DNA of 6,189 nucleotides, from the NCBI GenBank assembly GCA_015489145.1, contig WGAH01000272.1, positions 1-6,189 on the forward strand, read 5' to 3'. Under the pieces are notes generated by a model, which worked only from the letters and a program-made list of their open reading frames with translations, had not been told where the DNA came from and searched no databases. Below, one piece after another: positions 1-6,189 of this stretch (its first letter is position 1; the number at the start of each line of letters is the position of its first letter). The translations under genes were made by a program, and so were the position numbers. This DNA is from Deltaproteobacteria bacterium (GTDB taxonomy: Bacteria > Myxococcota_A > UBA796 > UBA2385).

Positions 1-29
1 GCGCTTCGCCTATCCCTCCCCTACTTCGA

Positions 30-69
30 GCACCCCTGGGCGCGACCGGCCCGGCTGCGATAGGGGTGC
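30..69 (+). promoter_or_regulatory. Stem-loop in the leader upstream of the TonB-dependent receptor gene
   Basis: An 8-bp perfect inverted repeat (GCACCCCT at 30-37 and AGGGGTGC at 62-69) encloses 24 nt. Those 24 nt can themselves fold: 41-43 pairs with 57-59, and 46-48 pairs with 52-54. No T-run follows the right arm, so it does not look like a classic intrinsic terminator. It could be a 5' UTR structure of the receptor mRNA, an operator-like inverted repeat, or the end of an upstream transcript. The pairing is seen directly; the function is inference. No convincing -35/-10 promoter was found in 1-124. Confidence 0.35.
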
Positions 70-112
70 GGCCCGGTGACCACACCCTGCCTCTGCGCAC
101 AGGTACGTTCGA

Positions 113-120
113 AGGAAAGG
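113..120 (+). promoter_or_regulatory. Shine-Dalgarno sequence of the receptor gene
   Basis: AGGAAAGG lies immediately upstream of the ATG at 125. The AGGA core leaves 8 nt before the start codon, which is good spacing. It supports the ATG at 125 as the true start, as does the signal peptide that begins there. It is the strongest ribosome-binding site in the window, as expected for the first gene of an operon. Confidence 0.75.
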
Positions 121-124
121 CCCC

Positions 125-2851
125 ATGCCCCGGTTCCGCTTCCTGTTGCGGCTGCTGCTGCTCCTCGTCGCCCTCTCCAGCACCGCCTGGGCCTCCGTGA
201 CCACGGGTGCCATCAAGGGCACCGTGATCGACGAAGGAGGTCTGCCCATCCCGGGCGTCCTCGTGACGATCAAGTCCGAGAACATGATGGGCATCCGCCA
301 GCAGGAAACCGACGACAACGGTCGCTTCCTGTTCATCGAGCTGCCCCCGGGCACCTACAGCCTGACCGCCGAGATGGCCGGCTTCGCGAAGTACGAGCGG
401 CCGAACCTCGACGTCAACATCGGGCGGAACACGATCCTCACGATCGAGATGAAGATGGCCACCGCCGAGGAGGTCATGGTCGTCGAGGAGGAAAAGCCCG
501 TCATCGACACCGAGTCGGCCAACCAGGGCAGCGTCCTCACCAAGGAATTCCTCGACCGCATGCCGGTGGGCAACAGCTACCAGCAGGCGGTCCAGATGGC
601 GGCCGGCGTCACCGGCGGGTCCAACCCCAACGTCGCCGGCTCCGCCTACAACGAGAACACCTACCTGCTCGACGGGATCAACATCACCGACCCGGTCACG
701 GGCACCTTCTCGCTGAACTTCAACTTCGACGCCATCGAGCAGATCGAGGTCCTGACCAGCGCCTTCGACCCGGAGTACGGCGTCAACCTCGGCGGCTCGG
801 TCAACGTGGTCACCGAGAGCGGCGGCAACAACCTCGAGACCCTCATCGGCGCCTACCACCAGAACGGTGACTGGTCGCCGAAGCTCGACGCGGTCTACGC
901 CGCCGACGGCTCCGAGCTGGCCCCCACCGACTTCGACAGCACCTACCGGACCTACCGGATCGTCGCGAAGGTCAGCGGCCCCATCATCCGGGACAAGGCG
1001 TGGTTCATCGCCTCCTACCAGCAGAGCCGCACGCTGATCGCCAACGTCGGCATCGACCTGCCCCGCGACTTCGACGGCCACTACCTCCTCGGCAAGCTCA
1101 CCTTCCAGCCGTCGACCGACCACCGCTTCACCATCCTGGCGACCACCGATCCCTCGACCATCGACAACATCGACCAGAGCGATCGCTACACCCGCCCCGA
1201 GGCCCAGGGCCGGCAGGCGCAGGGCGGCTTCGCGCTGAGCCTCCAGTGGGACTGGTTCATCTCGCCGGACGCCTTCCTCGAGACCAAGACCCTCCTGCAG
1301 AAGTCCTTCATCGAGCGCTACCAGGTCCCCTGCACCCACAACAAGGACCTCGGCTACAACCCCTGCGAGGCCGACGAGCTCGAGAACAGCATCGACTTCG
1401 AGACCCCGGGGCGCTTCGGCAGCTACCGCGCCTACAACAGCAACAACTACGTGCTGTGGGACTTCGACGACCGCTGGCGGGCGAGCATCGGCTCCAAGTT
1501 CAGCCTGCTGCAGGTCGACTTCGGCGGCACCCACGACATCAAGATCGGCGCCAGCTACGACCAGCTCATCTGGGACAAGTCCTTCGGCGTCACCGGCGAC
1601 ATGTACTACGTCGACCTCAACGAGGTCAGCTACAACCCCGACACCTACCAGAACTACTACTGGGTCGAGTACACGGGGCCCTTCCACTACGTGACCACCG
1701 CCCACACCTACGGCCTGTTCATCCAGGACGTCTACAAGCCCGTCGACAACCTCACCTTCCGCTACGGCACCCGCTGGGACCGCCAGGTCTTCAACAACGA
1801 CGTCGGCGAGACCATCATCGACGCCGCCATGTTCGGGCCCCGCTTCAGCGCGATCTGGGACCCCTGGGCCAACGCCAAGACCAAGCTCGTCGGTTCCGTG
1901 GGCCGGTTCAACGACACCAGCCGCCTCGGCGTCGCGGACTACATGAGCCAGTCCGGCCTCGGCTCCAAGCTCTTCCTCGGCGAGTTCTTCTACCAGTACT
2001 ACCAGCAGGGCTACGAGAGCACCGCCTCCAACAACTACTCCTACACCCCGCTCGAGAACACCAACACCGTCATCGACGGCACGATCGTGCCCCGCGCCGA
2101 CATCGTCAGCGTCGGCGTCGAGCGCGAGGTGGTGCAGGACTTCGCCGCCACCCTCTACTTCACCGGCAAGTTCACCCGGAACCTCTACGCCTTCGACGAG
2201 CTGAACCTCATCTGGGACGAGACCGGCTACAACATGCTCGGCTCCGGCGACGGCGAGCTTCGCACCTACTACCGCCTCCGCACGCCCAACATCGCCCGCC
2301 GCGACTACTACCGCACCGACGTGGGCTGGAAGCGGGCCTGGGCCGACCGCTGGACCACCCAGGGCACCTACTCCTACACGATCAGCCGCGGCTCCGTGCA
2401 GACCGCCCCGAGCGCCTTCCTCGCGGTGCCCCCGCAGGTCGAGTACTACGTCAACGGCTACCTCGGCACCGACATCCGCCACGACGTGAGCGCCGGCTTC
2501 GCCTGGGAGATCCCGGATGACCCCTGGACCACCCAGCTCGGCGGCACCTTCTTCTTCGAGAGCGGCTACCCGATAAGCCGGTACTACTCCAACGCCTTCC
2601 AGGGCGGCGGGAGCTACCTCAAGCAGACCGTCGGCACCTACGCCCGCACCGAGTCCTGGTGGGACCTCAACATCCTCGTCCGGCAGGACATCCCGGTCCG
2701 CAAGGGCAACCTCGCCGCCGAGCTGCAGGTCTACAACATCACCAACAACCGCAAGGGCGAGTACGCGACCATCAGCAGCGACAACCGCTGGACCATCTAC
2801 AACCGTCAAAGCCCCATTTCGGTGCAGATCGGCGCCGAGTACGAGTTCTGA
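125..2851 (+). CDS. Oar-like TonB-dependent outer-membrane receptor with N-terminal carboxypeptidase-regulatory-like domain
   Basis: This is a complete 908-residue outer-membrane transporter. Residues 1-23 are a Sec signal peptide (basic start, Leu-rich core, A-W-A cleavage site). Residues about 28-110 form a carboxypeptidase-regulatory-like Ig-type domain with the typical G-x-V-x-D-x-x-G-x-P-I-P-G-V start and D-D-N-G-R-F-L-F and P-P-G-T-Y-S-L motifs. Residues 115-122 (EEVMVVEE) resemble a TonB box. The plug spans about 126-235, with YLLDGINITDP (180-190) and a final segment ending GGSVNVVTESGGN. The remaining 670 or so residues are aromatic-rich alternating strands of a beta-barrel, ending in Y-E-F with the C-terminal Phe favoured for barrel assembly. 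There are only two cysteines (403 and 414), probably a disulfide in one loop. The family should depend on TonB-ExbBD for energy. The architecture matches Oar of Myxococcus xanthus, but the substrate is unknown. A strong ribosome-binding site precedes it, and two lipoprotein genes follow in the same operon. Confidence 0.95.
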   Translation: MPRFRFLLRLLLLLVALSSTAWASVTTGAIKGTVIDEGGLPIPGVLVTIKSENMMGIRQQETDDNGRFLFIELPPGTYSLTAEMAGFAKYERPNLDVNIGRNTILTIEMKMATAEEVMVVEEEKPVIDTESANQGSVLTKEFLDRMPVGNSYQQAVQMAAGVTGGSNPNVAGSAYNENTYLLDGINITDPVTGTFSLNFNFDAIEQIEVLTSAFDPEYGVNLGGSVNVVTESGGNNLETLIGAYHQNGDWSPKLDAVYAADGSELAPTDFDSTYRTYRIVAKVSGPIIRDKAWFIASYQQSRTLIANVGIDLPRDFDGHYLLGKLTFQPSTDHRFTILATTDPSTIDNIDQSDRYTRPEAQGRQAQGGFALSLQWDWFISPDAFLETKTLLQKSFIERYQVPCTHNKDLGYNPCEADELENSIDFETPGRFGSYRAYNSNNYVLWDFDDRWRASIGSKFSLLQVDFGGTHDIKIGASYDQLIWDKSFGVTGDMYYVDLNEVSYNPDTYQNYYWVEYTGPFHYVTTAHTYGLFIQDVYKPVDNLTFRYGTRWDRQVFNNDVGETIIDAAMFGPRFSAIWDPWANAKTKLVGSVGRFNDTSRLGVADYMSQSGLGSKLFLGEFFYQYYQQGYESTASNNYSYTPLENTNTVIDGTIVPRADIVSVGVEREVVQDFAATLYFTGKFTRNLYAFDELNLIWDETGYNMLGSGDGELRTYYRLRTPNIARRDYYRTDVGWKRAWADRWTTQGTYSYTISRGSVQTAPSAFLAVPPQVEYYVNGYLGTDIRHDVSAGFAWEIPDDPWTTQLGGTFFFESGYPISRYYSNAFQGGGSYLKQTVGTYARTESWWDLNILVRQDIPVRKGNLAAELQVYNITNNRKGEYATISSDNRWTIYNRQSPISVQIGAEYEF

Positions 2852-2854
2852 GCC

Positions 2855-3688
2855 ATGCGATTCCTCATCCCCATCGCCGCCCTCCTCGCCGGGTGCACCT
2901 ACACCGAGGACGCCCTGGAGCACAAGGATCTCCACGGCACGCTCCGCATTCCCAAGGAAGCGGTGCAGCTCACCCTCGAGGACAGCACCTACAACACCTG
3001 GGAGATCGACGACAAGCGCGCGCTCGGGCCCGTCTACATCGGGGTCTACGCGTCGGTCCAGGACGGGCTCTACCCGTACCCGCACCCCGAGCAGGGCCCG
3101 GTGCTCGACGACAACCAGGAGCCGAACTCCTACCCCTACGGGGGGACCACGGTCGGCCGCTTCCACGGCGGCTGCTACGAGCAGACCGTCTGCAAGATGG
3201 TCACGGGCCGGTTCAGCGACCTCGAGGACGTGATCGACTACTTCGCCAACTCGCTGCACGATCCCATCGTCGACGGCGAGGGCAACCCGGTGGGCCCCGA
3301 CGAGTACCGCGAGTACTGCTTCGAGGAAGCCGACTACACCAGCGAGAACGAGCTCGACTTCATCGGCGACGTCGACTTCGAGGAGGACGGCGACTACCTC
3401 GTCGCGGAGTTCGACATCCTCCACACGCTGTTCCGCGAGGGGGTCACGGTCTGGGGCTGGGTGGACATGCCGAGCCAGGACTACGACTTCCTGACCTGCG
3501 ACCCCGAGAGCGGCAACTACTTCTACTGGTACGACGACCAGCACTACGAGGGGACCAACCAGAGCTTCGTGCTCAACCGGCCGGGCGACTACATCGACAG
3601 CGGCGACTGGGTCACCGACGAGCCCGCCGTCATCACCGATCCCGACCAGGACTTCGAGATCACCATGGGGTACCACTATGTGGAGTAG
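2855..3688 (+). CDS. Acidic, tyrosine-rich lipoprotein of unknown family
   Basis: This 277-residue protein has a short lipoprotein signal peptide with lipobox L-A-G-C, and the lipidated Cys would be residue 14. Thr at +2 is compatible with outer-membrane sorting by the E. coli rule. The mature part is strikingly acidic: I count 59 Asp/Glu against 12 Lys/Arg, plus 22 Tyr. Four further cysteines (107, 113, 155, 215) are an even number and could form two disulfides. Residues 172-181 form a dense acidic patch (DVDFEEDGDY) that might bind a divalent cation, but it is not a clean EF-hand. The strand-like pattern suggests a mostly beta fold. No known family is recognised. The start lies 3 bp after the receptor stop, with no good Shine-Dalgarno sequence, which implies translational coupling. 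Its place after the receptor suggests a surface or periplasmic partner of that transporter, by analogy with other receptor-lipoprotein pairs; it shows no SusD features. Confidence 0.88.
   Translation: MRFLIPIAALLAGCTYTEDALEHKDLHGTLRIPKEAVQLTLEDSTYNTWEIDDKRALGPVYIGVYASVQDGLYPYPHPEQGPVLDDNQEPNSYPYGGTTVGRFHGGCYEQTVCKMVTGRFSDLEDVIDYFANSLHDPIVDGEGNPVGPDEYREYCFEEADYTSENELDFIGDVDFEEDGDYLVAEFDILHTLFREGVTVWGWVDMPSQDYDFLTCDPESGNYFYWYDDQHYEGTNQSFVLNRPGDYIDSGDWVTDEPAVITDPDQDFEITMGYHYVE
3667..3670 (+). promoter_or_regulatory. Weak Shine-Dalgarno inside the preceding gene
   Basis: GGGG lies 7 nt upstream of the ATG at 3678, within the last codons of the acidic lipoprotein gene. It is the only plausible ribosome-binding site for the next gene. 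It supports the overlapping start, together with the signal peptide and lipobox that begin at this ATG. Confidence 0.4.
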
Positions 3689-4688
3689 CCGCACCGCCCT
3701 CGGCCTGGCGGTCCTCGCGCTCGTCGGCTGCGACCGGCGCGCCGACACCCTCCTGCCCGAGAACAAGTCCACCGCGCCTTCCGTCGTCGAGGCCGGCGAG
3801 CTGCGCGTGCTGACCGCGGACGAGTACCAGGAGTACCTGTCGGCCTCCGACCGGCTCGCCTGGTGCGAGCAGACGGACGACAACGGGGCCCGGAACTGCC
3901 TGTACGCCCAGGTCGGTCCGCCCGAGATCGGCAAGAAGGGCGGCGCCACCTACACCTTCAAGGGCACCGGAGGCTCGGTCTGCCTCGTCGTCGACCCCGA
4001 GACGGTCTTCTGGAACCAGGCGCGGGCGGCCACCAACCCCGACGAGCGCTTCGTCTACGCCGACTACCAGGCCGACGACGGCGACATCGACATGTTCGCC
4101 GGCCTGACCTCCTACTACACCGGCTCCCCCGGCGTCGAGCTCGGCGACTTCACGGGCTACTACACCGACAGCCTCGGCCGGCAGATCGAGATCGAGTACG
4201 GGGAGTGCACCCAGAACTCGACGGTGAGCGACATCACCAACGCCCACGCCGGCCGGGCGACGCCGGAGTACTGCACCATCGACACCGAGCTGCGCGAGGG
4301 TGTCGAGTTCACGGTCATGCTCGAGACCTTCAGCGTGCCGCTGAACGACGGCACCCTGTCCTTCGGCGCCATGGCCGTCGAGGGCACCTGCCGCCGGCTC
4401 AACGAGGGGCTGGGCGTCGACGAGTGCACGATCAAGGGCGAGAGCCTCGACCCGGAGAACGGCGAGGTGCTGTCCTGCAGCGAGGCCCTCGAGACGGCCT
4501 ACTGCATGACCGCCGACGACACCGAGACCGACACCGAGCGGGCCTGGCTCGACCAGGGCTACTCGATGCTCACGGCCTTCTGCTGCGCCAACCCCGGGGT
4601 CTGCGGCGACGACGTGGACGACACGATGTGCCTCAACTTCCCCGAGGACCAGTTCTGCTCCGAGATGCCGTCCCTCTGCTGCCAGTAG
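3678..4688 (+). CDS. Cysteine-rich lipoprotein of unknown family
   Basis: This 336-residue protein has a clear lipoprotein signal peptide with lipobox L-V-G-C; the lipidated Cys is residue 18. Asp at +2 would mean inner-membrane retention under the E. coli Lol rule, but that rule may not hold in this lineage. Residues about 85-180 look beta-rich and include GGATYTFKGTGGSVCLVVDP. Besides Cys18 there are 16 cysteines: 63, 74, 102, 177, 199, 238, 250, 267, 276, 302, 303, 309, 318, 327, 334 and 335. The even count suggests up to eight disulfides in an oxidising compartment. Eleven of them fall in the last 100 residues, and the tail follows CC-x5-C-x8-C-x8-C-x6-CC, ending one residue before the stop. 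No family is recognised. The start overlaps the previous gene by 11 bp in another frame, which fixes it as a member of the same operon. It is probably a partner or accessory of the receptor; that role is inferred from position only. Confidence 0.88.
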   Translation: MWSSRTALGLAVLALVGCDRRADTLLPENKSTAPSVVEAGELRVLTADEYQEYLSASDRLAWCEQTDDNGARNCLYAQVGPPEIGKKGGATYTFKGTGGSVCLVVDPETVFWNQARAATNPDERFVYADYQADDGDIDMFAGLTSYYTGSPGVELGDFTGYYTDSLGRQIEIEYGECTQNSTVSDITNAHAGRATPEYCTIDTELREGVEFTVMLETFSVPLNDGTLSFGAMAVEGTCRRLNEGLGVDECTIKGESLDPENGEVLSCSEALETAYCMTADDTETDTERAWLDQGYSMLTAFCCANPGVCGDDVDDTMCLNFPEDQFCSEMPSLCCQ

Positions 4689-4706
4689 GGCCGCGCGCCG
4701 CCGAGC

Positions 4707-4734
4707 CGCCCCGCGGGCATCGCCTCGCGGGGCG
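4707..4734 (+). terminator. Probable terminator hairpin between convergent genes
   Basis: A 9-bp perfect stem (CGCCCCGCG at 4707-4715 and CGCGGGGCG at 4726-4734) encloses a 10-nt loop. It begins 19 bp after the receptor-operon stop codon and ends 9 bp before the stop codon of the opposing gene. Only a two-base T stretch follows on the plus strand, so it is not a textbook intrinsic terminator, though weak U-tracts are common in very GC-rich genomes. Its place between two convergent stops suggests it could serve both strands. Confidence 0.55.
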
Positions 4735-4742
4735 TTCGCGCG

Positions 4743-6189
4743 TCAAGGATTCGTGAGAAACCGGGCGCGCACCGGCGCGGCGCTCCCCGCCTCCCACAGC
4801 GCCACCCGGCCGTCGGCGGCGCGCAGCAGGCGCACCCCGGTGGCGGTGTCGAGGTCGATGCGCCGCTCGCCCTCGACGAAGCGCGGCCCCTCGGGGGTGC
4901 GGAGGAGCAGGCCCGGCGGGTCGTAGCCCCGGGGCAGGCAGTCGACGAGCTCGGCGCCTTCCGGCAGGGGAACGGGGGGCAGCGCGGCGATGGGCCGGCC
5001 CGAGAGGTCCAGCCAGCGAAGCGTCAGCGCCCCGTCCGCGACGAGTGCCACGGCGACGGCGCGACCGCCGGGGTGGTCGCCGCGCTCCGGCAGCACCCCG
5101 AGGCCCGCCCAGGCCAGGGCGCTCCCCGCCGGCGCCGCGAACAGGCGGCGCCCGGACAGGGGGACCCCGGGCGCCGAGAGCCCCGAGGGGGCGAACCGGT
5201 CCACGAAGTCGCGCCCCACCACGAGGAACCGCGGCGTGCCGGCGTCGTCCACCGCGGCGATCACGGCTCGCGGAGCGGCGTCGAGGTGGGCGAGCAGGCG
5301 GTAGCCGGGAGGCTCGCGGCCACCGGCCACGAGGGCCCGCAGCGACCCCCCGGAGCCCTTCGGGTCCGGCACCCACAAGGGCACGACCACGCGCCCGTCC
5401 CCGTCCGTGGCCGGGCGGCCGGCCAGGGACACCCGCGGCCAGGGCGCGTCGCTGCGCCCGGGACGCCCGCGAATCCCCCGCCCCTGCACCCGCAGCCAGG
5501 CGACGGTGCGGGGCCCCTCCATCCACACGACGTGGGGGCCGGAGGCGTCGGCCGGGCGGGTGGCGCTGAGCACCGGCTCGACGGCGTGCTCGAGGTGCAG
5601 CAGGAAGTCGTCGCCCAGCACCCGGGTGGGGTCGCGCCCGTCGGCCCGGAGCCGGTAGAGGTCGAAGCCCCGCGCCGCCCGGTGGACCCAGACCGCCGAG
5701 GCCCCCTGCCGGACGGTCAGGTCGCCGGAGTCGCCGAGGTCGACGTGGACCGGCCGGGGAGCCGCCAGGCGGATCGCCCGGTGGGCCAGGAGGCGGCCCT
5801 CGGGGGTGCCGTCGTCGAGAATGACGGCGAAGTCGTAGCTTCCTGGACGCAGCGCCGCTCCGCTCGGCACCTCCAGCCACACCTCGCGGCGCCCGCCGGC
5901 GGACAGGGTGACGACGCCGCCCGGGTCGGCGGCCGGCGGCGTGGTGCGGCGAACCTCCCGCTGCCCCGCCGGCTCACCGCTCCGCGGGTCGACGGGCTGC
6001 AGGGCGAAGCGCACCAGCCACGGGCGCCGGCCCACGTCGGGCACCGCGAGGGGGTGGCCGCTCGGGTTGGCCAGCTCGACGCGGACGACGAGCGGTTCGC
6101 CGGCGAGGTACTCCTCGCGGAGATCCGCGCGGGCCTGGTAGGGGGCGGCGGGGCTGGCCTCGGCGGCCGTCCCCGGCGAGGGCGCGGCG
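4743..6189 (-). CDS. Hypothetical beta-rich, probably exported protein, 5' end outside the window (partial)
   Basis: The minus-strand frame ending at a TGA (4745-4743) stays open to the right edge, giving 481 residues without a start. A GTG at 6044 could be proposed as a start. However, the 48 codons upstream read as convincing protein: an Ala/Pro/Ser-rich linker, then a strand pattern including EYLAGEPLVVRVELANPSG that runs straight through the GTG codon. That codon is therefore more likely an internal Val. The N-terminal part looks like an Ig-type beta-sandwich domain (about residues 17-140 counted from the edge), with R-P-G-S-Y-D-F-A-V-I as a typical late strand. The rest has repeated short strands and turns, such as LTLRWLDLSGRPIAALPPVP, reminiscent of a beta-propeller, but I see no diagnostic repeat motif. 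The Ala/Pro linker suggests a signal peptide or lipobox just off the edge. It converges on the receptor operon and is probably unrelated to it. No family is recognised. Confidence 0.8.
   Translation of the reverse strand, partial: AAPSPGTAAEASPAAPYQARADLREEYLAGEPLVVRVELANPSGHPLAVPDVGRRPWLVRFALQPVDPRSGEPAGQREVRRTTPPAADPGGVVTLSAGGRREVWLEVPSGAALRPGSYDFAVILDDGTPEGRLLAHRAIRLAAPRPVHVDLGDSGDLTVRQGASAVWVHRAARGFDLYRLRADGRDPTRVLGDDFLLHLEHAVEPVLSATRPADASGPHVVWMEGPRTVAWLRVQGRGIRGRPGRSDAPWPRVSLAGRPATDGDGRVVVPLWVPDPKGSGGSLRALVAGGREPPGYRLLAHLDAAPRAVIAAVDDAGTPRFLVVGRDFVDRFAPSGLSAPGVPLSGRRLFAAPAGSALAWAGLGVLPERGDHPGGRAVAVALVADGALTLRWLDLSGRPIAALPPVPLPEGAELVDCLPRGYDPPGLLLRTPEGPRFVEGERRIDLDTATGVRLLRAADGRVALWEAGSAAPVRARFLTNP

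Noticed and set aside
104..109. TACGTT as a possible -10 promoter element
   Set aside because: There is no -35-like sequence at suitable spacing, and it would start transcription inside or after the ribosome-binding site.
10..354. Minus-strand open frame across the leader and receptor start
   Set aside because: Lies antisense to the signal peptide and first domain of a confidently identified gene; no supporting features.
1000..2520. Long plus-strand open frame (506 codons) inside the receptor gene
   Set aside because: Arg/Pro/His/Leu-rich off-frame shadow; the receptor frame has recognisable domains across the whole span.
3368..3397. EF-hand or calcium-binding loop in the acidic lipoprotein
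   Set aside because: The acidic cluster does not keep the D-x-D-x-D-G spacing of a canonical EF-hand loop, so it is noted only as an acidic patch.
2855..3688. Second gene as a SusD-type substrate-binding lipoprotein
   Set aside because: It is about half the usual SusD length and lacks the helical repeat character; the sequence reads as beta-rich and acidic.
2659..3813. Plus-strand open frame bridging the receptor and the first lipoprotein
   Set aside because: Arg/Pro/Gln-rich shadow; the two real frames on either side have a barrel C-terminus and a lipoprotein signal peptide.
3660..4247. Antisense open frame (195 codons) opposite the Cys-rich lipoprotein
   Set aside because: Val/Gly/Ala/Leu-rich composition typical of the antisense of acidic, GC-rich coding sequence; no domain or ribosome-binding site seen.
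3863..4756. Plus-strand open frame (297 codons) within the Cys-rich lipoprotein gene
   Set aside because: Almost entirely Arg/His/Pro/Leu/Gly; a shadow of the lipoprotein frame, which has a lipobox and a structured cysteine pattern.
4633..5880. Long minus-strand open frame (415 codons) overlapping the partial minus-strand gene
   Set aside because: Its translation is low-complexity Arg/Gly/Pro/Ala, as expected from an off-frame reading of GC-rich coding DNA. It would also run into the 3' end of the Cys-rich lipoprotein gene, while the neighbouring frame gives normal protein composition.

Overview
The window is very GC-rich, and all of its genes use almost only G- or C-ending codons. It encodes a Gram-negative outer-membrane system: a TonB-dependent receptor and lipoproteins with lipoboxes. 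The base composition, the Oar-like receptor architecture and the cysteine-rich lipoproteins suit a member of the Myxococcota or a related former deltaproteobacterial lineage. No marker gene is present, so this placement is an inference.

Layout: (1) 1-124 is a short non-coding leader with a strong stem-loop (30-69) and a Shine-Dalgarno sequence (113-120). (2) 125-2851 (+) encodes a complete 908-residue Oar-like TonB-dependent outer-membrane protein with a signal peptide, a carboxypeptidase-regulatory-like domain, a TonB-box-like strand, a plug and a beta-barrel. (3) 2855-3688 (+) encodes a very acidic, tyrosine-rich lipoprotein of unknown family. (4) 3678-4688 (+) encodes a cysteine-rich lipoprotein of unknown family. 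(5) 4689-4742 is a short convergent intergenic gap with a GC-rich hairpin, a likely terminator. (6) 4743 to the right edge (-) is the 3' part of an unrelated secreted-looking beta-rich protein, whose start lies outside the window.

The three plus-strand genes are 3 bp apart and then overlap by 11 bp, so they very probably form one translationally coupled operon. The likely picture is an outer-membrane TonB-dependent transporter with two dedicated lipoprotein partners. This resembles SusC-SusD pairing in layout, but neither lipoprotein looks like SusD. The cargo, and even the direction of transport, cannot be read from the sequence. The best-known Oar protein, from Myxococcus xanthus, is linked to protein export rather than nutrient uptake. 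This operon is the most interesting item in the window. No mobile elements, RNA genes, CRISPR arrays or long repeats were seen.
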